Source: Grimontia celer (GTDB lineage Bacteria; Pseudomonadota; Gammaproteobacteria; Enterobacterales; Vibrionaceae). From it: DNA of 64,000 nucleotides. The stretch spans positions 248,001-312,000 of the forward strand of contig NZ_FIZX01000001.1 in the NCBI RefSeq assembly GCF_900055185.1. The letters run 5' to 3'. A program made the translations under genes and the position numbers. The notes under the pieces were generated by a model. It had not been told where the DNA came from. It searched no databases and worked only from the letters and a program-made list of their open reading frames with translations. Below, one piece after another: positions 50,844-58,876 of the stretch (its first letter is position 1; every line of letters starts with the position of its first letter).

Positions 50844-51614
50844 ATGACGGAAGCAGTAGCGCTACAAGTCAAAGACCTTCATAAGACCTTTGGTCAACAC
50901 GAAGTATTAAAAGGGATTTCACTGGACGCACACCGTGGCGATGTCATCTCTATTATCGGATCTTCCGGTTCAGGTAAAAGTACCTTCCTTCGCTGTATCA
51001 ATTTGCTGGAAACCCCAACCGCAGGCGAGATTTGGGTCAACGGCGAACTCATCGAAATGAAAAATGGCCGCCATGGCGAAGCCGTCCCCGTCAGTGAGAA
51101 GCAAGTTCAACGTATTCGTTCGCGTTTGGCCATGGTATTTCAGGGGTTCAATCTGTGGTCGCACATGACTGTTCTTGAAAACGTCATTGAAGCACCGATA
51201 CATGTTCTTGGTGTACCAAAAGCGGAAGCGATGGAGCGGGCAGAAGCCTTCCTGCAACGTGTTGGCCTGTGGGAACGGCGCGATTACTACCCAGGGCACC
51301 TTTCAGGCGGTCAACAACAGCGTGCAGCGATTGCGCGCGCTCTGGCGGTAGAGCCAGAAGTGCTGCTGTTTGATGAGCCGACCTCAGCGCTCGACCCGGA
51401 ATTGGTGGGTGAAGTCCTCAATGTCATGAAAATCCTTGCTGAAGAAGGCCGCACCATGTTGGTCGTGACTCACGAAATGGCTTTCGCACGTGACGTTTCC
51501 AACCATGTGATGTTCTTACACCAAGGTTTAGTGGAAGAGCAGGGCGACCCAGCTAAGCTATTTACTAATCCTGAGTCGGAGCGATTACAACAGTTTATCT
51601 CTTCGATTTACTAA
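50844..51614 (+). CDS. Polar amino acid ABC transporter ATPase, HisP/AotP type
   Basis: 256 aa. Walker A is GSSGSGKST, signature LSGGQQQRAAIARA, Walker B VLLFDEPTSALD and H-loop VVTHEMAFA. The insertion VNGELIEMKNGRHGEAVP after the first strands is typical of the HisP/AotP group for basic amino acids. First gene of a four-gene operon; the order ATPase, receptor, two permeases is like the arginine/ornithine cluster of Vibrio and Pseudomonas. Confidence 0.92.
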   Translation: MTEAVALQVKDLHKTFGQHEVLKGISLDAHRGDVISIIGSSGSGKSTFLRCINLLETPTAGEIWVNGELIEMKNGRHGEAVPVSEKQVQRIRSRLAMVFQGFNLWSHMTVLENVIEAPIHVLGVPKAEAMERAEAFLQRVGLWERRDYYPGHLSGGQQQRAAIARALAVEPEVLLFDEPTSALDPELVGEVLNVMKILAEEGRTMLVVTHEMAFARDVSNHVMFLHQGLVEEQGDPAKLFTNPESERLQQFISSIY

Positions 51615-51714
51615 GCAAATTTTTAATACGAAAGCCCCAACGCGTTAAAACGCACAAGGCAGATGGCAAAGGAGTTACGCCATCTGGACAATATTTCCAT
51701 AAGGAGACAGAAAG

Positions 51715-52479
51715 ATGAAAAAATGGTTAGTTGCTGCTGCTGTTACGGCTGCACTGGGCGCGACAGCGGTTCAGGCAAAAGACTGGAAAGACGTACGCAT
51801 CGCTGTGGATGTACCTTATGAACCATTCGAATACAAAGCACCAGACGGCACGCTGACTGGTTTCGAAGTGGATCTGGGTAACGCTGTATGTGAAAACGCG
51901 AAACTGAACTGTAGCTGGGTTATCCAAGCATGGGACGGCATCATTCCAGGTCTGCAAGCACGTAAGTACGACGTAATTTTCTCGTCAATGTCTATTACTG
52001 AAGAGCGTGCCAAGCAGGTACTGTTCTCAGAACCATACTACAACACCCCAAGTGGCTTCTTTGCGCCAAAAGGTTCAGCTCTGAACCCAGCAGATGTAGC
52101 ATCACTCAAAGGTAAACGTATCGGCGTTCAGCGCGGTACCATCCAAGACAACTATGCGACTGATACTTTCGGCAAAGTAGCCGAAGTGAAGCGTTATACC
52201 ACAGGTGATGATCTGGTTCTGGATCTGCAGGGTGGTCGTCTGGACATCGTTCTTATCGACTTCCCAGTAGGTGAATCTTCAATTCTGGGTGGTAAAGATG
52301 GTGACACCTTCGAAGCAGTGGGCGACAACGTTCAACTGGGTAACGGTGTAGCAGCAGCATTCCGTAAGCGTGATAAAGACCTGGCAGCGATCTTTAACAA
52401 GTCTCTGGCAGAAGTGAAAGCTGACGGTACGTATGACGAGATTCGTAAGAAGTATTTCGCCTACGATATCAAAATGTAA
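51715..52479 (+). CDS. Basic amino acid-binding periplasmic protein, ArgT/HisJ/AotJ type
   Basis: 254 aa of SBP_bac_3. The signal peptide ends at AVQA. RIAVDVPYEPFEYKAPDG and GFEVDLGNAVCENAKLNCSW (Cys pair as in HisJ and ArgT) and GLQARKYDVIFSSMSIT define the pocket region. The expected ligands are lysine, arginine, ornithine or histidine; the exact one is unknown. A 290-base gap with palindromes separates it from the permease genes. Confidence 0.93.
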   Translation: MKKWLVAAAVTAALGATAVQAKDWKDVRIAVDVPYEPFEYKAPDGTLTGFEVDLGNAVCENAKLNCSWVIQAWDGIIPGLQARKYDVIFSSMSITEERAKQVLFSEPYYNTPSGFFAPKGSALNPADVASLKGKRIGVQRGTIQDNYATDTFGKVAEVKRYTTGDDLVLDLQGGRLDIVLIDFPVGESSILGGKDGDTFEAVGDNVQLGNGVAAAFRKRDKDLAAIFNKSLAEVKADGTYDEIRKKYFAYDIKM

Positions 52480-52488
52480 TCCTGCTTC

Positions 52489-52596
52489 TTAGTTGGAACG
52501 ATAGCTGTGTTGCTTGCGCGCGCTCACCCCAATCACATAGGAAACCTATGCTCATGGGGATTCAGGTGCTCGGCGCCTTGCTCTAGCTCCAACTAA
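52489..52596. repeat. Imperfect 108-bp palindromic repeat
   Basis: TTAGTTGGA (52489-52497) and TCCAACTAA (52588-52596) are perfect ends; the centre is CATAGGAAACCTATG (52536-52550). The arms between are partly complementary. It lies inside the amino acid transporter operon, between receptor and permeases. The sequence resembles a scattered Vibrionaceae intergenic element as I remember it, but no second copy is in this window. Confidence 0.7.
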
Positions 52597-52673
52597 TTTG
52601 CAGGAACTCTGCTAGCTAGAACACATAGCAGATTCATCAGCCCTCTGATTTAGGGAGCTGATAAAGCTCTAGG

Positions 52674-52696
52674 GGGAGCGGGATTCGCTCCCTTTC
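52674..52696 (+). terminator. Hairpin before the permease genes
   Basis: GGGAGCG and CGCTCCC flank a 5-base loop followed by TTTC. Together with the palindrome upstream it probably reduces transcription into the permeases and protects the receptor mRNA. Confidence 0.55.
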
Positions 52697-52773
52697 GACT
52701 GATAAGCGAAAACTGAATACAAGATCCATAAAGCGGTAGTTTCGCTATCGGTTTATTCGTGCAGGAGGAAAGG

Positions 52774-53475
52774 ATGTTAGATCTGCATGGTTATGGCCCT
52801 TCCATTTTCATGGGCGCAATATTAACCGTCGAATTGGCGGTGCTTTCTGCTGTGATTGCGGTGTTACTGGGATTGGTGACCGCATTAGCTCGTCTTTCTA
52901 AGAACCGTTTTGCCCGTGGTGTGGCGACGGTTTATTCCACCGTGGTTCGGGGTGTACCCGATCTGGTGTTGATGCTGCTGATTTTCTTCGGCGCACAAAT
53001 CATGATGAACAACTTCTCCGACTGGCTTTACGAAAAGTACGACATCGATATGTTCTTCAATATCGATGAGTTCACAGCCGGTGTTTCGACGATTGGTTTT
53101 ATCTTCGGTGCCTATATGGCTGAAACCTTCCGCGGTGCATTCCTGGCGGTTGACCGTGGTCAGTTGGAAGCAGGGACTGCATACGGCATGAGCCCTTGGA
53201 TGATCTTCCGTCGCATCATGTTCCCGCAAATGATGCGCCATGCGCTTCCGGGGATAGGTAACAACTGGCTGGTGCTGGTGAAGACAACAGCACTGGTTTC
53301 AGTGATTGGTTTGGCGGACATGACGCGCCTTGCTAAAGAAGCCGCTGGTGCGGTTAACGAACCGTTCAAATTCTTTATTCCGGTAGCAATGGTCTACCTG
53401 CTGATCACCTCCATCTCTGAGCTTGGACTCAAGCGTTTGGAGCGTAAGTTCAGTGCTGGTGTAGTAAGAGGCTAA
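52774..53475 (+). CDS. Amino acid ABC transporter permease, HisQ/AotQ type
   Basis: 233 aa with five helices. The EAA loop reads EAGTAYGMSPWMIFRRIMFPQ, shortened here to AGTAYGMSPWMIFRRIMFP. ATG 52774 follows AGGAGG by five bases; the frame opens slightly earlier but without an RBS. It pairs with the next permease to form the membrane channel. Confidence 0.92.
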   Translation: MLDLHGYGPSIFMGAILTVELAVLSAVIAVLLGLVTALARLSKNRFARGVATVYSTVVRGVPDLVLMLLIFFGAQIMMNNFSDWLYEKYDIDMFFNIDEFTAGVSTIGFIFGAYMAETFRGAFLAVDRGQLEAGTAYGMSPWMIFRRIMFPQMMRHALPGIGNNWLVLVKTTALVSVIGLADMTRLAKEAAGAVNEPFKFFIPVAMVYLLITSISELGLKRLERKFSAGVVRG

Positions 53476-53486
53476 GGAGACACGGA

Positions 53487-54209
53487 ATGTTAGAATCAAT
53501 TTACGCTTACCTCGACCAAAACGATATCTTCACGTCGACCACCATTCTCCACTATTGGAGTGGTCTGACAGTGACAGTCCAATTGGTGTTTCTGTCCTTG
53601 GTGCTGGGTCTTATCCTTTCGGTACCACTGGCGGTAGCGAGAACCTCAAAGAACCCTTGGATTAACCGTCCGGTTTGGATTTACGTTTACATCTTCCGTG
53701 GCACACCGCTGCTTATCCAGCTTTACCTGATTTATTACGGTGTGGCGACCATTGAAGGTATTCAACAAAGTATGTTCTGGGCCGTTGTTGAAGATGCTTT
53801 CTATCCATGTCTGTTTGCTTTTGTGCTGAACACTGCGGCATACACAACGGAAATTCTGCGTGGTGCCATGGTAGCAACACCTGCGGGTGAAATCGAAGCA
53901 GGCAAGGCGTACGGCATGTCGCGCTTTACGATTCTGCGCCGCATCATCTTGCCATCTTCATTCCGTCGCGCACTGCCAGCCTACAGCAACGAAGTTATCT
54001 TCATGCTGCATGCAAGCTCGATTGCGTCAGTCGTGACTATCATCGACCTCACAGGCGCAGCAAGGGACATCTACGCACGTTTCTATGCGCCATTTGATGC
54101 TTTCCTGTTTGTGGCGGCTATCTACCTGTGTCTGACTTTCGCCATTGTTTATGGCTTTAAACGCCTAGAGCACCGCTGGCATCGACATTTGAGACCGTTG
54201 GAGTCGTAG
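53487..54209 (+). CDS. Amino acid ABC transporter permease, HisM/AotM type
   Basis: 240 aa with five helices. FRGTPLLIQLYLIYYG near residue 71 and the EAA loop EAGKAYGMSRFTILRRIILP near 148 are family marks. It starts 11 bases after the previous gene and closes the operon. The C-terminus RLEHRWHRHL is charged and cytoplasmic. Confidence 0.92.
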   Translation: MLESIYAYLDQNDIFTSTTILHYWSGLTVTVQLVFLSLVLGLILSVPLAVARTSKNPWINRPVWIYVYIFRGTPLLIQLYLIYYGVATIEGIQQSMFWAVVEDAFYPCLFAFVLNTAAYTTEILRGAMVATPAGEIEAGKAYGMSRFTILRRIILPSSFRRALPAYSNEVIFMLHASSIASVVTIIDLTGAARDIYARFYAPFDAFLFVAAIYLCLTFAIVYGFKRLEHRWHRHLRPLES

Positions 54210-54210
54210 T

Positions 54211-54374
54211 AAGAGCAGATCCTAGGAAGAGCAGGGTCCTAGGTCCTAGGGAAGAGCCAAAGCGCTCTGTGCAAAGTTCTAGATAATAAAAAACCGCCTA
54301 TATCGGCGGTTTTTTACTTGCTCCAAAGCTTTTGCTCTTCCTAGGCCCTTTCTTTTCCTAGGACCTAGGTCCTT
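54211..54374. repeat. CCTAGG-rich inverted repeat around a terminator
   Basis: Three CCTAGG palindromes (54221, 54238, 54245) with AAGAGCAG/GAAGAGC words lie on the left of a terminator, and three more (54340, 54357, 54364) with GCTCTTCC lie on the right in inverse orientation. CTAG is usually rare in such genomes, so six sites in 150 bases stand out. A related single hairpin is at 62018-62050. Confidence 0.75.
54288..54315. terminator. Bidirectional terminator of the transporter operon and xthA
   Basis: AAAAAACCGCC and GGCGGTTTTTT form a symmetric stem between convergent genes. Confidence 0.92.
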
Positions 54375-54376
54375 AT

Positions 54377-55183
54377 CTACTTAAACTCCGCCCAGATCGG
54401 GGCGTGGTCGGAAGGTTTCTCGATACCACGCAGCTCGTAATCGATACCCGTATCCGTGCAGTCTGCTGCCAGTGAAGGGGTTGCCAGAATCACGTCGATT
54501 CGCAGGCCACGGTTGTCGTCAAAACCGCGGGAGCGGTAATCGAACCACGAGAATTTGTCGTCGACATCTGGGAACTGCTGGCGGAAGGTATCCACAAAGC
54601 CCCAGTTCATCAAGGTCGCCAGCATTTCGCGTTCTTCTGGCTGGAAGGAACACTTACCGGTTTTCAGCCAGCGCTTACGGTTCACTTCACCAATACCGAT
54701 ATCCAAATCAATCGGGCTGATGTTGATATCACCCATCACAATCAGTTTCTCGTCATTGCTGTGTGAGGTATTGAGATAGCTCATTAGATCTTTGTAGAAC
54801 TTGCGCTTGGCAGGGTACTTGGTTTCGTGGGCGATGTTTTCACCCTGAGGGAAGTAACCGTTCAACACTGTCACTTCACTGCCATCAACATTTTTGAACG
54901 TTGCCATGATCATACGACGCTGCGCATCTTCCTCGTCGGTCGGAAAGCCTTTTTGCACTTTCAGTGGCTCTTGCTTACAGAGCATTGCAACCCCGTAATG
55001 CGCCTTTTGACCATGGAAATAGACTTTGTAGCCCATCGCTTCGACGTCTTCGACAGGAAAGGCTTCATCATGAACCTTGATTTCCTGTAGACCAATCACG
55101 TCGGGTTGGTGCTTTTCAATCAGCGCCTGAAGTTGGTGAAGGCGGGCGCGCAATCCATTGATATTAAAAGAAATGACTTTCAT
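54377..55183 (-). CDS. xthA: Exodeoxyribonuclease III
   Basis: 268 aa (E. coli XthA 268). An AP endonuclease and 3'-5' exonuclease of base excision repair. Catalytic residues are in LQEIK (Glu34), [15 protein letters not shown] (Asp and Asn), RIDVILAT and PSDHAPIW (His260). The start [16 protein letters not shown] is the family start. Single gene, convergent with the amino acid transporter. Confidence 0.98.
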   Translation of the reverse strand: MKVISFNINGLRARLHQLQALIEKHQPDVIGLQEIKVHDEAFPVEDVEAMGYKVYFHGQKAHYGVAMLCKQEPLKVQKGFPTDEEDAQRRMIMATFKNVDGSEVTVLNGYFPQGENIAHETKYPAKRKFYKDLMSYLNTSHSNDEKLIVMGDINISPIDLDIGIGEVNRKRWLKTGKCSFQPEEREMLATLMNWGFVDTFRQQFPDVDDKFSWFDYRSRGFDDNRGLRIDVILATPSLAADCTDTGIDYELRGIEKPSDHAPIWAEFK

Positions 55184-55389
55184 GCTGATTTACTTCTCTT
55201 TGTCTGAAGTCCGTTGAGTGCTGATCAGTTTATCTGAAATTACAACCGCTCGCAGAACATTAGTGTCTTATTAACGATGCAATTTCGTCCCATTAGTAAA
55301 GCGATATCTATTTATTGCAACTATGATTGTAAAGAAAAGAATCTTCGGACACTCAAGGTGTTATCTGTTTTTGAGCGAAGGGAGCGCAG

Positions 55390-55824
55390 ATGATGAACAC
55401 AGTTTCATTGGTGAAAGTGTCGGTGGCTTCACTGACAATGACTTTGGTAGCAGGGTGCAGTGAGTACGGCGATTTTACACAAGAACAAATTTGTCGGGCG
55501 AGTTTGGCTGCTATCAAAGGCAAAAGTCCTTCTATCATGATGGTTGATAAAAAGGTCGTAGAGCCAGAAACGGAAAAGGATGTTTTTCATATCTCCTACA
55601 AGCGGCCAGATGATGGCAAGAAATGGCATTATCGCTGCAAAATCGATAAAAAACGTGCGGTTTGGGCGCAAGGGAAAGACGGCCGTTGGCGCGATCAGGC
55701 GCAGGATCCCACTATCAGGTTCAAGATAGAAGGTGAAGATATCATGATCAATGAAACCTTCCCTGATGGCAGTACTGCCATGGATATTAGCTTCAGCATT
55801 TACATGCTCGGTGGTAAATCCTAA
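55390..55824 (+). CDS. Small lipoprotein of unknown function
   Basis: 144 aa, not recognised. The lipobox is LVAGC (Cys23). The mature domain has two further Cys (in EQICRASL and YRCKIDK) and an alternating beta-strand-like pattern ending FSIYMLGGK. ATG 55390 follows GGAG by five bases. It looks like a small periplasmic beta domain facing the cell wall. No partner gene is adjacent. Confidence 0.72.
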   Translation: MMNTVSLVKVSVASLTMTLVAGCSEYGDFTQEQICRASLAAIKGKSPSIMMVDKKVVEPETEKDVFHISYKRPDDGKKWHYRCKIDKKRAVWAQGKDGRWRDQAQDPTIRFKIEGEDIMINETFPDGSTAMDISFSIYMLGGKS

Positions 55825-55834
55825 CCTCTCCCCC

Positions 55835-55867
55835 TGATCCCGGTAGCAGTCCCGCCGGGGTCATTTT
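55835..55867 (+). terminator. Terminator after the small lipoprotein
   Basis: TGATCCCGG and CCGGGGTCA pair with one G-T base pair and are followed by TTTT. Confidence 0.75.
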
Positions 55868-55967
55868 ACTCTTGTTCCAATTTTTCGAACGACTCTGACG
55901 AAACCCTCCTGCCGACATCTCCTTATCCTTCTCATATACTCTTCTCAACAAAACAAGGAGATTGGAT

Positions 55968-56930
55968 ATGGGCAAATTAGTGGAAGGTGTTTGGCATGAC
56001 GTCTGGTACGACACCAAATCATCTGGTGGTAAATTCGTGCGTGAGGATGCAGGTTTCCGCTCTTGGGTGACGGCAACCGGTGAAGCGGGTCCAACGGGAG
56101 AGAGTGGTTTTAAGGCTGAATCTGGCCGCTATCACCTGTACGTTTCGCTCGCTTGTCCATGGGCACACCGAACGCTGATTTTCCGTAAACTAAAAGGCCT
56201 TGAAGAGCACATTACCGTGTCTGTGGTGAGTCCAGACATGATGGAGAAAGGCTGGCAGTTTGATGAGCCTGAGTCACTCTATGGGTTTAACTACATGCAT
56301 CAGGTTTATACCAAAGCAAAATCAGATTACACCGGACGCGTCACTGTGCCTGTGCTGTGGGATAAGAAAACCGAAACCATTGTCAGTAACGAATCGTCTG
56401 AAATCATCCGCATGCTCAACACGGCATTCAACGAGGTGACAGGTATCACGGAGGATTTTTACCCAGAAACGCTGCGTAGTGTGATTGATGAGTGGAACGA
56501 TTATGTTTACCCAAATATCAACAACGGCGTGTACCGCTGTGGTTTTGCCACCACGCAAGAAGCTTATGAAGAAGCGTTCGACAATCTTTTTGCTGCATTG
56601 GACAAATTGGATGCGCATTTGGCGACCAACCGTTACTTGGCGGGCGATCAAATTACCGAGGCAGACTGGCGCGCCTTTACCACGTTGGTGCGTTTTGACC
56701 CGGTGTACGTGGGACATTTCAAATGTAACCGTCAGCAGATAGCCCAATATGAGCACATCTTCGGCTATTTGAAAGAGTTATATCAGGTCGCGGGTGTGGC
56801 AGAGACAGTGGATATGTACCACATCAAACGTCACTACTATTACAGCCACGCTAACATCAACCCAACCCGTGTTGTGCCAAAAGGCCCGGAGCAGGATTTG
56901 ATGGCTCCGCATGGTCGCGAAAGCGTTTAG
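55968..56930 (+). CDS. yqjG: Glutathionyl-hydroquinone reductase (Xi-class GST)
   Basis: 320 aa. It removes glutathione from glutathionyl-hydroquinones. The catalytic Cys63 lies in SLACPWAHRTLIFRKLKGLE, shown here as SLACPWAHRTL, the signature of the Xi class. NESSEIIRML marks the glutathione site, and the helical C-terminal domain runs from about 160. ATG 55968 follows AAGGAG by seven bases. Length and motifs match E. coli YqjG. Confidence 0.94.
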   Translation: MGKLVEGVWHDVWYDTKSSGGKFVREDAGFRSWVTATGEAGPTGESGFKAESGRYHLYVSLACPWAHRTLIFRKLKGLEEHITVSVVSPDMMEKGWQFDEPESLYGFNYMHQVYTKAKSDYTGRVTVPVLWDKKTETIVSNESSEIIRMLNTAFNEVTGITEDFYPETLRSVIDEWNDYVYPNINNGVYRCGFATTQEAYEEAFDNLFAALDKLDAHLATNRYLAGDQITEADWRAFTTLVRFDPVYVGHFKCNRQQIAQYEHIFGYLKELYQVAGVAETVDMYHIKRHYYYSHANINPTRVVPKGPEQDLMAPHGRESV

Positions 56931-56943
56931 TTCGCAGAAAAGC

Positions 56944-56973
56944 AAAAAGCCAGCTCGATGAGCTGGCTTTTTT
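56944..56973. terminator. Terminator between yqjG and the tRNA array
   Basis: AAAAAGCCAGCT and AGCTGGCTTTTTT with a 5-base loop. It ends yqjG on the plus strand and the tRNA-Tyr transcript on the minus strand. Confidence 0.93.
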
Positions 56974-56978
56974 AATGA

Positions 56979-57063
56979 TGGTGGTGGGAGAAGGATTCGA
57001 ACCTTCGAAGGCGGAGCCGTCAGATTTACAGTCTGATCCCTTTGGCCACTCGGGAATCCCACC
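56979..57063 (-). tRNA. tRNA-Tyr (GUA), copy 4 in transcription order
   Basis: 85 bases with encoded CCA. On the minus strand the anticodon loop is CTGTAAA with GUA, the acceptor stem is GGTGGGA/TCCCACC and TTCGAATC is the T-loop. A long variable arm fits tRNA-Tyr. It is the promoter-distal copy, next to the terminator. Confidence 0.97.
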
Positions 57064-57128
57064 ACGAGTTATTCTGATTGTGTGCTGCGCTGCGGAAATC
57101 AAAAGAACATCGCGACGAAGCTGAAAGA

Positions 57129-57213
57129 TGGTGGTGGGAGAAGGATTCGAACCTTCGAAGGCGGAGCCGTCAGATTTACAGTCTGATCCCTTTGGCCACT
57201 CGGGAATCCCACC
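57129..57213 (-). tRNA. tRNA-Tyr (GUA), copy 3 in transcription order
   Basis: Identical in sequence to its neighbours as far as I can compare. The 65-base spacer to the copy on each side (57064-57128 and 57214-57278) is the same sequence, so it arose by recent tandem duplication of a 150-base unit. Confidence 0.97.
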
Positions 57214-57278
57214 ACGAGTTATTCTGATTGTGTGCTGCGCTGCGGAAATCAAAAGAACATCGCGACGAAGCTGAAAGA

Positions 57279-57363
57279 TGGTGGTGGGAGAAGGATTCGA
57301 ACCTTCGAAGGCGGAGCCGTCAGATTTACAGTCTGATCCCTTTGGCCACTCGGGAATCCCACC
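57279..57363 (-). tRNA. tRNA-Tyr (GUA), copy 2 in transcription order
   Basis: Same 85-base tRNA with encoded CCA. The spacer to copy 1 (57364-57429, 66 bases) differs at several positions from the other two spacers, so this junction is older. Confidence 0.97.
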
Positions 57364-57429
57364 ACGAGTTATTCTAGTTGTATGCTGCACCGCGGAAATC
57401 AAACGAACATCGCGATGAAGCGCAGTAAA

Positions 57430-57514
57430 TGGTGGTGGGAGAAGGATTCGAACCTTCGAAGGCGGAGCCGTCAGATTTACAGTCTGATCCCTTTGGCCAC
57501 TCGGGAATCCCACC
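57430..57514 (-). tRNA. tRNA-Tyr (GUA), copy 1 in transcription order
   Basis: First gene of the array, just behind the promoter. Same anticodon GUA and acceptor stem as the others. The four-fold copy number would raise tyrosine tRNA supply in fast growth. Confidence 0.97.
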
Positions 57515-57523
57515 ACGCTGTGC

Positions 57524-57558
57524 GGGGCGCATATTATCAAACGAAGCATGTCTGTAAA
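57524..57558 (-). promoter_or_regulatory. Promoter of the tRNA-Tyr array
   Basis: On the minus strand TTTACA (complement of 57553-57558), a 16-base spacer and TAATAT (complement of 57531-57536) form a good sigma-70 promoter. The GC-rich GCGCCCC behind the -10 box is the discriminator type seen in stringently controlled stable RNA genes. Confidence 0.82.
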
Positions 57559-57808
57559 GCACTTTTCTCGAAAATGCTGTGCGTTTGCTGGTTTTTTCGG
57601 CGTTGAAACAACCGATTGACAGGAAACCGGGAATTTTACCGAGTTTTGGGAATCCAACCGGGGTTTTATGAGGTACTCAGATGGAATTCAGAGTGCCTCT
57701 TTCCGCCAATTGCTTGTAGGCAAATCTTTTACTGAATTTACATTTCTTTACCGCACGCAGGATAGGCATAGAGTAGACTATCGCGAGTTGTTATTTACGG
57801 TTAATAAA

Positions 57809-58876
57809 ATGAAAAATAAAGTCCTTTTCGCTGCCGTTGTGTTGCTTGGCTCCGCCGGATATTTTGCCTGGCAGGGTAAAACCGAAGCCGCAGACAAACC
57901 TTCAGCGCGTCCTGCAAGACCCGCTATTGCAGTCGCTACTGCCAAAGTTGAATCGCGCCCGGTTGCGCGAAGCCTCTCTTTGATTGGTAACCTAAAGTCC
58001 GAAAACTCTGTGGTGATTGCCCCTGAAGTGGCAGGCAAGATTGAAGCGGTTTACGTGAAAGCTGGCCAACAGGTGAAAGAAGGCGACCCGCTGCTGACTC
58101 TGGATACGGCCAAATCAGAAGCCGCAGTGGCCGAGGCGCAGGCATTCCACAAAGATGAGCTGCGTAAGCTGAGCGAGTTCTCCAAACTTCACAAGCGCGG
58201 TGCGCTGACCAAAACAGAACTGGACGCGCAACAAGCCAGTGTGGACGTTGCCAAAGCGCGTTTGGATGCTGCGAAAGCCGATCTGGATGATCGCTTCATC
58301 AAAGCGCCGTTCAGCGGCACTGTTGGTCTCGTGGATATCACCCGTGGCCAGCTAGTGTCAGTAGGCGAGTCGCTGCTGCATCTCGACGATCTTTCCCAAA
58401 TGCAATTAGACGTGAATGTGCCTGAACAATACCTGTCTGAGCTCAGCAAAGACATCGAAGTCGTAGCTAATTCCAAAGCTTGGCGTAGCAAAACATTTGA
58501 AGGTCAACTCTCTGCCGTAGACTCACGCGTGAACAACGACTCCTTAAACCTGCGTGCGCGCATCGACATCAACAATGACGACCGTCTGCTACGCCCGGGT
58601 ATGATGATGGAAGCGACCATGGGTTTTGCACCTATGGTGAGCGCGGTGATCCCTGTGCAGGCTATTGAGTACTCAGGCACCAAACGCTTTGTGTATTTGG
58701 TCGATGAAAAAGGTATTGCGCATCGCACAGAAGTCAAACTTGGTGCGCGTATCGACAACCTGGTGACCGTCGAAAATGGTCTCGAGATTGGCGATCGCAT
58801 CGTGGTGCAAGGTCTGGTGAGTATGCGAGATGGCACCAAGGTGAATGATTTGACGGCGAAGGGTGAGGGCAAGTAA
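57809..58876 (+). CDS. RND efflux periplasmic adaptor subunit
   Basis: 355 aa. An N-terminal membrane anchor (VLFAAVVLLGSAGYFAW) is followed by the lipoyl half-motifs (VIAPEVAGKIEAVYVKAGQQ and FIKAPFSGTVGLVDI, each cut to under 20 in use), an alpha-hairpin around residues 100-140 and the beta-barrel. ATG 57809 is chosen by the anchor, though its RBS is weak. It is fused in transcription with the pump gene, which starts one base after its stop. It links the pump to an outer-membrane channel coded elsewhere. Confidence 0.92.
   Translation: MKNKVLFAAVVLLGSAGYFAWQGKTEAADKPSARPARPAIAVATAKVESRPVARSLSLIGNLKSENSVVIAPEVAGKIEAVYVKAGQQVKEGDPLLTLDTAKSEAAVAEAQAFHKDELRKLSEFSKLHKRGALTKTELDAQQASVDVAKARLDAAKADLDDRFIKAPFSGTVGLVDITRGQLVSVGESLLHLDDLSQMQLDVNVPEQYLSELSKDIEVVANSKAWRSKTFEGQLSAVDSRVNNDSLNLRARIDINNDDRLLRPGMMMEATMGFAPMVSAVIPVQAIEYSGTKRFVYLVDEKGIAHRTEVKLGARIDNLVTVENGLEIGDRIVVQGLVSMRDGTKVNDLTAKGEGK

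Noticed and set aside
56979-57514. Regular 150-base repeats, CRISPR-like at first sight
   Set aside because: The repeated part is an 85-base tRNA-Tyr and two spacers are identical, so this is a tRNA array.
56857-57657. Long minus-strand open frame (about 266 codons) with a three-fold repeated peptide
   Set aside because: It runs through the four tRNA-Tyr genes; the peptide repeats are the translated tRNAs. No coding signal beyond that.
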